From Halorientalis litorea (lineage in GTDB: Archaea; Halobacteriota; Halobacteria; Halobacteriales; Haloarculaceae), in assembly GCF_023028225.1 (NCBI RefSeq), contig NZ_CP095482.1, positions 310,001-374,000 on the forward strand: a stretch of DNA of 64,000 nucleotides, read 5' to 3'. Shown here in pieces: positions 1 to 11,582 of this stretch (its first letter is position 1; each line of letters begins with the position of its first letter). The position numbers were made by a program, and so were the translations under genes. The notes under the pieces are model-generated. The model was not told where the DNA came from and made no database searches. It worked only from the letters and a program-made list of their open reading frames with translations.

Positions 1-402
1 ACATCGTGGGAGGGCATCTCGGAGTTACTGCACGACGAGGGGCGGAGCGCGCTCGATGCGGCGGAGCGACTCGTCGGTGACCGCGCCCCCGTGGAGCGCG
101 CGACTGTCGAAGGGTCGCCGAGCAGTGAAATCGTCGCGTACGCGCGTGAGAACGACTGTGACCTCGTCGTGATGGGGACACACGGACGGGGCGGTATCAA
201 CCGCCTCCTGTTGGGGAGCGTCGCCGAGCGCGTCGTCCGCACCGCCGACGTGCCCGTCCTCACGGTCCGCGTCGAGAGTCCCGAGGGTGCCGAGGAAGTG
301 GTGGCCAAAGAGCGCGCCGAGGCGACCGACGAACGGACGGCCGAAGAGCGAACGCCCGACCGCGGCAACCGGGAGCCGACGCCCGACCCCGGGGTTCGGT
401 GA
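1..402 (+). CDS. Universal stress protein, UspA family (5' end cut off by the window)
   Basis: Open from base 1 in frame, so the N-terminus lies outside the window. The visible part has the UspA nucleotide-binding signature MGTHGRGGINRLLLGSV (G-x2-G-x9-G-S type), which points to an ATP-binding UspA fold. After the last beta strand (VPVLTVR) there is a tail of about 40 charged, Glu/Arg/Pro-rich residues that most UspA proteins lack and that is probably disordered. The gene converges on the biotin ligase, whose stop lies 27 bp away. Confidence 0.85.
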   Translation, partial: TSWEGISELLHDEGRSALDAAERLVGDRAPVERATVEGSPSSEIVAYARENDCDLVVMGTHGRGGINRLLLGSVAERVVRTADVPVLTVRVESPEGAEEVVAKERAEATDERTAEERTPDRGNREPTPDPGVR

Positions 403-429
403 ACCGCCGGCAGACGCGGGCGCGACGGG

Positions 430-1377
430 TCAGACCGGGCGAAGGTGGTCGCAGTCACCGGCCGTGACCGTGACCTGCCCATCGTCGGTCTCGACCACCA
501 GCGCGCCGGGGAACGTCACGTCGACTGCCTCGCCCACCACCGCACCGCTCGGCGTCTCGACGCGCACGCGCTGGCCGAGCGTCGACGCGTACTCGCGCCA
601 CGCGGGGAGTACCGAGTCGAGGTCGTTGGTGAGTGCGTGGAACTCTTCGAGGACGCGTTGCGTGAACAGCCGCCGGTCCACGTCGCCCCCCTCGGCACGG
701 AGACTGGTCGCGCCCGACACGAGGTCGGACACGTCCACGTTCGCGTTGATGCCGATGCCGACGACAACCCACGAGACGCGGTCCGCTTCGCCCTCCATCT
801 CCGTGAGAATCCCGACGAGTTTCCGCCCGCCGACCGGCGCGTCCGCGTCGTCGGCGGGGACGAGCACGTCGTTTGGCCACTTGATTTCGGCCGGGACGCC
901 CGCCTCACGGGCCGCCCGCGTCACCGCGACAGCGGCCGCGAGCGTAAACAGCGGGGCGTGTGTCGGCGGGACGTCGGGCCGGGTGAGGACCGACAGCCAA
1001 ATCCCGCCGCTGGGTGCCGCCCACTCCCGGTCGAGTCGGCCGCGGCCGCCGGTCTGTTCGTCCGCGAGGACGGCGACGTCCTCCCGGCCCGCCTCCGCGA
1101 GTTCGCGGGCGCGGTCGTTGGTACTCCCGACGGCGTCGTGATACTCCACGTCGAAGGGCGCGTCGAGGCCGAACTCGACCGCCGCCCCGCCGAACTCGGG
1201 GACGCCGACGAGTTCGTACCCGTCGTCGGTACTCGCTATCTCGAACGCCTCGTCGCGGAGTTCCTCGACGTGTTTCCAGACGGCCGCCCGCGACACGTCG
1301 AGTCGCTCCGCCAGTTCGGGACCCGACATCGGCCCGTCCGAGAGCGCGTCCAGTACCCGTCGGCGTGTCTCGTTCAT
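430..1377 (-). CDS. birA: Biotin--[acetyl-CoA-carboxylase] ligase with N-terminal HTH
   Basis: Activates biotin with ATP and transfers it to the lysine of the biotin carrier domain encoded nearby. 315 aa. Residues 1-60 form a winged-helix domain (MNETRRRVLDALSDGPMSG, then an ELAERLDVSRAAVWKHV helix-turn-helix), as in bifunctional BirA, so it may also be a repressor. The catalytic domain shows GGRGRLDREW (biotinyl-AMP loop), KWPNDV, KLVGILTE and VVGIGIN. The ATG at 1377 is chosen because an A/T element (1398-1407) sits 25-30 nt upstream, fitting a leaderless transcript; the reading frame stays open further upstream but overlaps the divergent MaoC gene. Confidence 0.95.
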   Translation of the reverse strand: MNETRRRVLDALSDGPMSGPELAERLDVSRAAVWKHVEELRDEAFEIASTDDGYELVGVPEFGGAAVEFGLDAPFDVEYHDAVGSTNDRARELAEAGREDVAVLADEQTGGRGRLDREWAAPSGGIWLSVLTRPDVPPTHAPLFTLAAAVAVTRAAREAGVPAEIKWPNDVLVPADDADAPVGGRKLVGILTEMEGEADRVSWVVVGIGINANVDVSDLVSGATSLRAEGGDVDRRLFTQRVLEEFHALTNDLDSVLPAWREYASTLGQRVRVETPSGAVVGEAVDVTFPGALVVETDDGQVTVTAGDCDHLRPV

Positions 1378-1397
1378 ACCTCCGATAGCAGCCCGGC

Positions 1398-1467
1398 TAT
1401 ACAAAAGGGCACGCACCCACCGACTGGCGGGCAACGGCGTCGACAGCACGGGACCGGGCTTTAATTC
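1398..1467. promoter_or_regulatory. Divergent promoter region of birA and the MaoC gene
   Basis: In the 111-bp divergent gap, TATACAAAAG (1398-1407) lies about 26 nt upstream of the birA ATG on the minus strand. CTTTAATTC (1459-1467) lies about 27 nt upstream of the MaoC ATG on the plus strand. Both spacings are typical of haloarchaeal TATA boxes for leaderless mRNAs. I see no palindromic BirA operator between them. Confidence 0.55.
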
Positions 1468-1488
1468 CGCGTCAGTCCAATCCGACCC

Positions 1489-1935
1489 ATGCGTTATTTC
1501 GAGGATATCGAGGTCGGGACGCGCCGCGAGTTCGGTGAGTGGACGCTGACCGCGGACGAAATCGTCGCGTTCGCAGAACAGTGGGACCCCCAACGGTTCC
1601 ACACCGACCCGGACGCGGCGGCGGAGTCCGTCCACGGCGGCCTCATCGCCAGCGGCCTCCACACCGTCGCCGTGGCGATGCGCCTGTGGGTCGATTCCTA
1701 CCTCGACGACACCGCCAACATGGGTGCCCGGTACCTCTCGGAACTGGGGTGGCACGAACCGGTCCGGCCCGGCGACACCCTCCGCATCGAGGGCGAACCG
1801 CTGGCGACGGAGACACCTGACCACACGGACACGCACGGGTACGTGGACTACGAACTCACCGCCCACGTCGGCTCGGAGACAGTCATGACGATGGTGAGTG
1901 ACCTCGTGGTGGGGCGACGCGAGGCGGACCGCTGA
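1489..1935 (+). CDS. MaoC-like (R)-hydratase/dehydratase, single hot-dog domain
   Basis: 148 aa. The N-terminus MRYFEDIEVG and the block with AEQWDPQRFHTDPDAA, then HGGLIASGLHT, match the MaoC hydratase signature, including the catalytic Asp/His pair (D in WDPQRFH and the following H). Such enzymes hydrate 2-enoyl-CoAs in beta-oxidation or PHA metabolism; mesaconyl- or 2-enoyl-CoA are possible substrates, but the sequence does not decide. It lies between birA and the carboxylase genes, so a role in propionyl- or acyl-CoA metabolism is inferred from position only. It converges on pccA with a 16-bp gap. Confidence 0.85.
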   Translation: MRYFEDIEVGTRREFGEWTLTADEIVAFAEQWDPQRFHTDPDAAAESVHGGLIASGLHTVAVAMRLWVDSYLDDTANMGARYLSELGWHEPVRPGDTLRIEGEPLATETPDHTDTHGYVDYELTAHVGSETVMTMVSDLVVGRREADR

Positions 1936-1951
1936 GGCGGTCGCAGGCGGC

Positions 1952-3805
<1,854 letters not shown>

Positions 3806-3968
3806 ACGCAACCTATCCGGGGTTCGGGTGATAAAAGTATGCGGAACGGCGACCTCGTAAACGTCCTAGCAGTTGTTTCTAAATCGGATGACAGACGGCG
3901 GCGGTGGACAGGGTGGGTCACATCACAGGTGAAAGAGCTATCACGATGGTCCGTGTCCGACCCGCACG

Positions 3969-4439
3969 ATGGAACACACGGCAATCGCGGACCTCGACCC
4001 GTTCGAGCATCCCGCGGGCGCGACGGACGGTGCGCGCGCGCTCTCGGACGTGCTCGGGACCGAAGAAGTGGCACTCAACCACTACACGCTGGAACCGGGG
4101 GACGCGTGTGACGGCGGCTACCACACGCACCTCGACCAGGAGGAAGTGTTCTACGTTCTCTCGGGGGCGGTGACGTTCGACACCGAGGACGGCGAGCGAG
4201 TCGTCGAGACGGACGAGGTTATCCGCTTCGCCGCCGGCGAGTACCACCACGGGCAGAACGAGGGCGACGAGGCGGCGGAAGTGCTGGCACTCGGCGCGCC
4301 CGGCGCGCGCCACGATTGGGGGAAAATTCGCGTCCCCGTCGCGTGCCCCGAGTGTGAGGACGTGGACGCGCTCGGTGTCGAGTTCGGGAGCGACGGCGGG
4401 TCGCTCCGCTGTCCCGAGTGCGGGACGACGGTCGGGTGA
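3969..4439 (+). CDS. Cupin-domain protein with C-terminal zinc ribbon
   Basis: 156 aa. A single cupin barrel (about residues 35-115) carries likely metal ligands His52, His54 and Glu58 plus a His pair at 93-94. The C-terminus (126-151) holds two CPEC knuckles (Cys126/129 and 148/151) that should form a zinc ribbon. No enzymatic substrate can be named. It is divergent from pccA and faces the minus-strand pccX-pccB pair, inside the carboxylase cluster. A weak TATA-like element (GAGCTATCAC, about 3936-3945) lies near -30 of the ATG. Confidence 0.8.
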   Translation: MEHTAIADLDPFEHPAGATDGARALSDVLGTEEVALNHYTLEPGDACDGGYHTHLDQEEVFYVLSGAVTFDTEDGERVVETDEVIRFAAGEYHHGQNEGDEAAEVLALGAPGARHDWGKIRVPVACPECEDVDALGVEFGSDGGSLRCPECGTTVG

Positions 4440-4440
4440 C

Positions 4441-4734
4441 CTACAGTCTGTCGGCGCGGCTGGCGGCGGCCCACGGGTCCGCGGGTGCCGACTCCGGCAC
4501 GCGGACGTGGCGGCCGTGCTTGCGTCCGAGTCGCCCGGCGTAGGCCCAGCGACGGCCCTCCCAGCCGGGGGTCGCGTCGTCCGTCGCCGCGGCGGCGGCC
4601 GCGCGTTCGCGGTCACTGAGATGGGCACCGAGCGCGACGGCGATGGCGGCGGCCTCGTCCGCGTCGGCGTTCTCCAACTCCGCCGCGATGGCCGCCAGCA
4701 ACGCTGCGTCCGTGCCTGTGCGGTCCTCGGTCAT
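4441..4734 (-). CDS. pccX: Small accessory subunit of the biotin-dependent carboxylase (PccX/epsilon-like)
   Basis: 97 aa, beginning [16 protein letters not shown]. It starts 1 nt after the pccB stop, so the two are co-translated. It is very rich in Ala and Glu at the N-terminus (helical), and the C-terminal half ends in a basic, tryptophan-containing segment ([19 protein letters not shown]). Haloferax mediterranei has a third small propionyl-CoA carboxylase subunit (PccX) in an equivalent position, and actinobacterial carboxylases have epsilon subunits with a similar C-terminal W-rich segment. The assignment rests on gene order, size and composition. Confidence 0.75.
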   Translation of the reverse strand: MTEDRTGTDAALLAAIAAELENADADEAAAIAVALGAHLSDRERAAAAAATDDATPGWEGRRWAYAGRLGRKHGRHVRVPESAPADPWAAASRADRL

Positions 4735-4735
4735 G

Positions 4736-6286
4736 TCACAGCGGAATGTTGCCGTGTTTGCGGTCCGGGTGGTCTTTCCGCTTGTTCCGAACCATTTCGA
4801 GGTCCGAGATGAGACGCGAGCGCGTCTCGGCTGGTTCGAGCACGTCGTCGACGAAGCCACGCTGGGCCGCCGTGTACGGGTTGGCGAAGGCATCGCGGTA
4901 CTCGTCGATGAGTTCCTGCCGCCGGGCCTCCACGTCGTCGGCGTCCGCGAGTTCGTCGTCGTAGAGGACGTTCACCGCGCCCTGTGGCCCCATGACGGCG
5001 ATTTCGGCCGTCGGCCACGCGTAGTTCATGTCCGCACCGACGTGTTTCGACGCCATCACGTCGTACGCTCCGCCGTACGCCTTCCGCGTGATGACTGTCA
5101 GCAGGGGCACGGTAGCCTCGGAGTACGCGTAGAGCAGTTTCGCGCCGTGTTTGATGATGCCGTCGTGCTCTTGGTCGGTACCGGGCATGAACCCGGGCAC
5201 GTCCACGAACGTCAGAATCGGGATGTTGAACGCGTCACAGAAGCGGACGAACCGCGCGCCCTTCATCGAGGCGTCGATGTCGAGCGTCCCGGCGTTGACG
5301 TGCGGGTTGTTGCCGACGACGCCGACGGACCGACCGTCGAGGCGTGCGAACCCGGTGGTGAGGTTGCGGGCGTACCCCTCGGCCACCTCGAAGAAGGAGT
5401 TCTCGTCGGCAATCAGGCCGATGACCTCGCGCATGTCGTAGGGCTTCTGTGGTACCTCCGGCACGATGTCCAGCAGTTCGTCGGGTTCGCGCTCCGGGTC
5501 GTCCCACGGTTCGACGCGGGGCGGGTCCTCGACGTTGTTCTGCGGAAGGAACGAGAGCAGATACTTGATGTCGTCCAGTGCCTCCTCCTCGGCGGCGGCG
5601 GTGAAGTGGGAGACGCCGGACTCGGTGGCGTGGGTCTGTGCCCCGCCCAACTCCTCGAACCCGACTTCCTCGCCGGTGACCGTCTCGATGACGTCCGGCC
5701 CCGTAATGAACATGTGGCTCGTGTCCTGTACCATGAAGATGAAGTCCGTGATAGCGGGGGAGTAGACGGCCCCGCCCGCACACGGCCCCATGATGGCCGA
5801 AATCTGGGGGACGACGCCGGAGGCCAACTGGTTGCGGTGGAAGATGTCGGCGTAGCCGGCGAGCGAGTCGATGCCTTCCTGAATGCGCGCGCCGGCGGAG
5901 TCGTTCAGCCCGATAATCGGACAGCCAGTCTCGACTGCCTTGTCCATTATCTTACAGACTTTCTGGGCGAACGCCTCGCCGAGAGACCCGCCCATCACGG
6001 TGAAGTCGTGGGCGAAGACGAACACCTTCCGGCCGTCGACTTCGCCGTAGCCGGTCACCACGCCGTCGCCGGGCATCTCCCGTTCGTCCATGTCGAAGTT
6101 GGTCGACCGATGTTCCCGGAGCGTGTCGATTTCGTTGAACGTCCCGTCGTCGAGGAAGTAGTCGATGCGTTCGCGGGCTGTCTTCTTCCCCCGGTCGTGT
6201 TGAGCCTCGATGCGGTCCTCGCCACCGCCGAGTTCGGCCTCGCGTTTCTTCTCACGGAGTTCCGCGACGCGTTCTTCCATCGTCAT
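4736..6286 (-). CDS. pccB: Carboxyltransferase subunit of acetyl/propionyl-CoA carboxylase
   Basis: 516 aa, the usual length. Transfers CO2 from carboxybiotin to acyl-CoA. It has two crotonase-type halves: the N-terminal part with [34 protein letters not shown] and [10 protein letters not shown], and the C-terminal part with [20 protein letters not shown] and [14 protein letters not shown]. The C-terminus [12 protein letters not shown] is typical of PccB-family proteins. pccX follows after 1 nt. The ATG at 6286 overlaps the stop of a 12-codon upstream ORF (see the separate entry); an ATG two codons in (6280) is an alternative start. Confidence 0.95.
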   Translation of the reverse strand: MTMEERVAELREKKREAELGGGEDRIEAQHDRGKKTARERIDYFLDDGTFNEIDTLREHRSTNFDMDEREMPGDGVVTGYGEVDGRKVFVFAHDFTVMGGSLGEAFAQKVCKIMDKAVETGCPIIGLNDSAGARIQEGIDSLAGYADIFHRNQLASGVVPQISAIMGPCAGGAVYSPAITDFIFMVQDTSHMFITGPDVIETVTGEEVGFEELGGAQTHATESGVSHFTAAAEEEALDDIKYLLSFLPQNNVEDPPRVEPWDDPEREPDELLDIVPEVPQKPYDMREVIGLIADENSFFEVAEGYARNLTTGFARLDGRSVGVVGNNPHVNAGTLDIDASMKGARFVRFCDAFNIPILTFVDVPGFMPGTDQEHDGIIKHGAKLLYAYSEATVPLLTVITRKAYGGAYDVMASKHVGADMNYAWPTAEIAVMGPQGAVNVLYDDELADADDVEARRQELIDEYRDAFANPYTAAQRGFVDDVLEPAETRSRLISDLEMVRNKRKDHPDRKHGNIPL

Positions 6287-6321
6287 CCAGTCTCACATCC
6301 CGTCGTCAGGCGTCGGTCCAT
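6283..6321 (-). other. Possible 12-codon leader ORF overlapping the pccB start (ATGA)
   Basis: On the minus strand ATG at 6321 opens [12 protein letters not shown] and stops with TGA at 6285-6283, sharing four bases with the pccB ATG (6286). A TTTACC-type element (about 6344-6354) lies 25-30 nt upstream of 6321, so a leaderless mRNA would begin at this mini-ORF. Translational coupling to pccB is inferred. It may equally be an untranslated 5' leader. Confidence 0.4.
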
Positions 6322-6441
6322 GCGGAGTGAACACGAACACGCAGGTAAAGGATTTTCCGACCTGTCTCGACACAATCGGGTGCGTCGCCGACAGCCACCG
6401 AGCGACACGCAGGAACGCTCGGGCAGGCGGCACGGTGCGAG

Positions 6442-6657
6442 TCAGGCCCGCTCCCGTGCCACATCTAGCGACCAGAAGAAGCCGAAGTAGGCGACGACGC
6501 CCGCGAGCATGAACGTGTAGTACGCCCACTGCGGGCCGTCGACGAACGTGAAGAACACTTCCACGATGGTCACCCACACGAGCGCGAACAGGAGGTCCGA
6601 CACCATGCCAGACCCGTTCTCGCGAACGTGTTCTCGAATCGTCTCGACGAGACTCAC
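6442..6657 (-). CDS. Small two-helix membrane protein, unknown function
   Basis: 71 aa with a GTG start at 6657. An N-terminal amphipathic segment (SLVETIREHVRENGSG) is followed by two hydrophobic stretches, about residues 19-38 and 43-62, separated by a short DGPQW turn, and a charged C-terminus. It looks like a hairpin membrane protein. I recognise no family. It lies downstream of the UspA/symporter genes on the same strand, 64 bp after the UspA stop, and could be the last gene of that transcript. Confidence 0.65.
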   Translation of the reverse strand: MSLVETIREHVRENGSGMVSDLLFALVWVTIVEVFFTFVDGPQWAYYTFMLAGVVAYFGFFWSLDVARERA

Positions 6658-6721
6658 CGCGCGTCACCCCAGCCCGTTCGTGTTGTCGTGTGGTGCATGT
6701 TCGTGTGTCGGGTGCGGACCG

Positions 6722-7216
6722 CTATTCCTCTTGTGTCGGCGGTGCGTCGGTTTCGACATCGTCCCCGTGTACGTCGACGACGAGGACGGGGAGTCGCGTC
6801 CGGCGGAGTACTTTCTCCGTCACGCTCCCGAGGATGACCCGCGAGAGGCCGGAGCGACCGTGTGAACCCATGACGACGAGGTCGATGTCGTTCTCCTCGA
6901 CGAACTTCCGAATCGCCCGGGCCGGTTCACCGACGCGGACGTGTCGCTCGACGGTGAGGCCGTGTTCGGCGGCTAAGTCGGCGACGTACTCCGTCGCTTC
7001 GTCGGCGTCGGCTTGTACCTCCGGCATGTCGTCGATGTGACCTTGACGGATGCGGTCGACCTGTTCGGTGCCCAGCGAATAGCTGGTGGCGTCGACGTCC
7101 ACGACGTAGAGGACGTGGACCGTCGCGTCGTACTTTCCGGCGATGTCGACCGCTTGGTCGACCGCGCGTTCTGCCGTCTTGCTACCGTCCGTGGGGATGA
7201 GGATGTTCTCGTACAT
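6722..7216 (-). CDS. Universal stress protein, UspA family
   Basis: 164 aa, a single complete Usp domain: MYENILIPTDGSKTAERAVDQA at the N-terminus, DLVVMGSHGRSGLSRVILGSV as the ATP-binding signature and VPVL-like LPVLVVDV near the C-terminus, then a short acidic tail. The start lies 3 bp after the symporter stop, so it is in the DUF4212-SSS-UspA transcript. UspA genes coupled to membrane transporters are common in archaea, where they are thought to modulate the transporter; that role here is inferred. Confidence 0.9.
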   Translation of the reverse strand: MYENILIPTDGSKTAERAVDQAVDIAGKYDATVHVLYVVDVDATSYSLGTEQVDRIRQGHIDDMPEVQADADEATEYVADLAAEHGLTVERHVRVGEPARAIRKFVEENDIDLVVMGSHGRSGLSRVILGSVTEKVLRRTRLPVLVVDVHGDDVETDAPPTQEE

Positions 7217-7219
7217 GGT

Positions 7220-8860
7220 TCAGTCGTCCGCGGGGGTCTGGCCCCCGTCGGTGCTGACGACGTCTTCGGCGGTTTGTTGCTGGCCCATCGGTTCCGGGCT
7301 GTGACACTGCCGGACCATCTTCTTGATGTGTTCCGGCGGGTCACTGGTCGCGAGCGAGACGATGATGGTCACGGCGAACACGAGGGGCGTCCCGACGAGT
7401 GCGGCCCCGATGGCCGGCACGAGTTCGCCGTACAACTCGCTGAACGGCATGATGAGGTCGTTGACCACGGCCGCAATCCAGACGACGAGGCCGACGGTCA
7501 TCCCGGAGAGCGCGCCCTGACGGTTGGTGTTCTCCCACCACAGGCCGAGGAAGAACATCGGGAACAGCACGATGGCCGCGAGCGAGAACGCGAGCGCGAC
7601 GAGTTCGCCGATGAGTGCCGGCGGGTCGAGCGCGGTGAGCGTCACGAGCGCGCCGATGCCGACGATGGTCGCACGGCCGAGCAGGACCTGCTGGCGTTGG
7701 GTCGCGTCGGGGTTGATGAGTTCCGTGTAGATGTCGTGTGCGACGGCCGAGGAGGCCGTGATGAACAGGCCGGCAGTCGTCGCAATCGCCGCGGCCATCG
7801 CACCGGCCGCGACGAAGCCGACCAGCCACTGCGGGAGTTGTGCCAACTGGGCCGCCAGCACGACGATGACGTCCCCTTCCGCACCGCTCATGCCGCCAGC
7901 CTCGGCCCCTGCGAACACCTGTGACGCCGAGATGCCGGCGTCAGCCGCGAACAGGTCGACGCCGAGCGCGGCCATCGCGGGGGCCGACCAGTACAGGAGC
8001 ATGATGAAGAACAGCCCCGAGACGGTCGACCAGCGCGCGGTCCGCTCGTTCTCGACGGTGTAGAACCGCACGAGCACGTGCGGGAGGCCACAGGTCCCGA
8101 AGATGAGCGAGAACGCGGTGGCAATCCAGACGTAGAACGGCGCGTTGACGAACGGCTCCGAGAACTGGTTGCCGAGGTCGCTAATCATGGCCCCGTACTG
8201 AATCTGAGGGAGGACCATCCCCTGGTGGTACCAGCCGACGGCGAACACGCCCACGAGGAACGCGACGATGAGGATGACGTACTGGACAGCCATCCCCTTC
8301 GTCGCGCCCAGCATGCCCGAGAGCGCGAGGTAACCGACCGTAATCGCCATCATCACGATGACCATCGGAACGAAGTCGAGGCCGAAGACGTACTGCCCGA
8401 CCAAGCCCATGCCGCTTGCCTGCCCGACCGAGTAGACGTACGCGATGAGCAGCGTCGTGAACGCGGCGATGGCGCGTGCGGTCGGGGAGTTGAAGCGGTC
8501 ACCGACGAAGTCGGGTGCGGTGTACTTCCCGAAGCGGCGCATCTGCGCCGCGAGGAAGATGAGCAGGACGAAGTAGCCCGTCGTCCAGCCGATGACGAAC
8601 GCCAAGCCGTAGAACCCGGCGAGGGCGATGAGACCCGCCAGTCCGAGATAGGAGGCGGCGGACATCCAGTTCGCCGCGATGGCCATGCCGTTCTCGATGA
8701 ACCCGATGCCACGCCCGGCGACCCACATCCCCTCGGTGTCGGCGACCCTGAACAGATAGCCGATGGCGAGGAACGAGGCCATCATCAGGAAGACGATGAC
8801 CGCGCCGGTGGGTTTGAACGAGATGTCGAGTGCCTCCGCCTGGAGTGGGAGCGGCATCAT
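7220..8860 (-). CDS. Sodium:solute symporter, SSS family (ActP/acetate-permease-like)
   Basis: 546 aa with about 13 hydrophobic helices. Typical SSS features are the N-terminal helix followed by GRGIGFIENGMAIAANWMSAASYLG, the sodium-site region, and GTCGLPHVLVRFYTVENERTARWS, a motif shared with ActP and proline/pantothenate symporters. The start ATG at 8860 overlaps the stop of the DUF4212 gene (ATGA), and acetyl-CoA synthetase follows directly upstream on the same strand. An organic monocarboxylate such as acetate is therefore the likely substrate. Confidence 0.9.
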   Translation of the reverse strand: MMPLPLQAEALDISFKPTGAVIVFLMMASFLAIGYLFRVADTEGMWVAGRGIGFIENGMAIAANWMSAASYLGLAGLIALAGFYGLAFVIGWTTGYFVLLIFLAAQMRRFGKYTAPDFVGDRFNSPTARAIAAFTTLLIAYVYSVGQASGMGLVGQYVFGLDFVPMVIVMMAITVGYLALSGMLGATKGMAVQYVILIVAFLVGVFAVGWYHQGMVLPQIQYGAMISDLGNQFSEPFVNAPFYVWIATAFSLIFGTCGLPHVLVRFYTVENERTARWSTVSGLFFIMLLYWSAPAMAALGVDLFAADAGISASQVFAGAEAGGMSGAEGDVIVVLAAQLAQLPQWLVGFVAAGAMAAAIATTAGLFITASSAVAHDIYTELINPDATQRQQVLLGRATIVGIGALVTLTALDPPALIGELVALAFSLAAIVLFPMFFLGLWWENTNRQGALSGMTVGLVVWIAAVVNDLIMPFSELYGELVPAIGAALVGTPLVFAVTIIVSLATSDPPEHIKKMVRQCHSPEPMGQQQTAEDVVSTDGGQTPADD

Positions 8861-9303
8861 TCGTTCACACCCCCGTCGGTGGCCGCCTTCTCACCGGACC
8901 CGCTGGCAGTCCCGGTCGGGGCGGTGGTGTTGATGCCGTACTTCTCGTCGAGTTTGTCCCGGCGGCGGGCGTAGATGGCCGCCAGCACGAGCGAACTCGT
9001 CGGGGCGAACAGGGCGACCATGAAGTAGTGCGCCGGGAACCCGAGGATGGTCAGCGACGTCATCGTACTCGGCGCGAGGAACGTCGCTACGACTGGCCCC
9101 CACGTGGCGAGAACCCAGACGGCGAAACTGCCCCAGACCAGTTTCAAGTGGTCACGCATGAACGGCGTGCTCGGTTTCAGGAGGTTCACTTCGCGATTCA
9201 GGTAGTCGGTGTCGCGGTGGTGCTGTGCGGCACCGGTGACAGTGCCACCGTCGGTATCGACCACCGCGTCGTCGGCCGGTTCGTGTGAGTTGTTCTCTGT
9301 CAT
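8857..9303 (-). CDS. DUF4212 protein, small subunit of the SSS symporter
   Basis: 148 aa. After a hydrophilic N-terminus, two transmembrane segments follow in the order expected for DUF4212: HLKLVWGSFAVWVLATWGPV and then FPAHYFMVALFAPTSSLVLA, ending with the conserved YARRRDKLDEKYGI. In bacteria and archaea DUF4212 is encoded directly upstream of SSS symporters and is treated as a small symporter subunit. That arrangement is exact here, with a 4-bp overlap. Confidence 0.9.
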   Translation of the reverse strand: MTENNSHEPADDAVVDTDGGTVTGAAQHHRDTDYLNREVNLLKPSTPFMRDHLKLVWGSFAVWVLATWGPVVATFLAPSTMTSLTILGFPAHYFMVALFAPTSSLVLAAIYARRRDKLDEKYGINTTAPTGTASGSGEKAATDGGVNE

Positions 9304-9362
9304 AGTTTCGGTCGTGTTGTGTCGTCGTTTGCGTCGTGTGTGTTCGAAAAGCGTGGTGTGAG

Positions 9363-11345
<1,983 letters not shown>

Positions 11346-11582
11346 GATTCATAATTACACTCACCGACATCCCTGTTAAGCCCAGAGTCTAATTATGACA
11401 AGCCGATTCTACGAACGCCGGCGTACAGGCCGCCTGCATTCGGTTTACAAACAAACAAGGAGAAACGAAATTTGTGTTTCAGACACTGGAATCGAGAGTG
11501 TATTTCTTCAGTTTAGAAACCCACGTCGCCGCAGTACGGGGATTACGTCCGCGGCACCACGGACCACTAAACAGTTAGCGGG
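11346..11582. promoter_or_regulatory. acs1 upstream region with promoter and inverted repeats
   Basis: 237 bp without a gene, A/T-rich compared with its neighbours. On the minus strand CTTAAC (about 11374-11380) is near -30 of the acs1 ATG. An 8-bp perfect inverted repeat brackets it: CATAATTA at 11350-11357 and TAATTATG at 11390-11397, 32 bp apart. Further upstream GAAAC (11462-11466) and GTTTC (11476-11480) form a second 5-bp pair. I find no clear match to the Bat-binding UAS known from the bop promoter. Confidence 0.5.

Noticed and set aside
4643-6490. A 615-codon open frame antisense to pccB
   Set aside because: Same reason: a G+C-driven shadow of the carboxyltransferase gene, whose strand carries all motifs.
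11399-11582. The A/T-rich stretch upstream of acs1 as a mobile-element scar
   Set aside because: No terminal repeats, no transposase remnant and no target-site duplication; it reads as a regulatory region.
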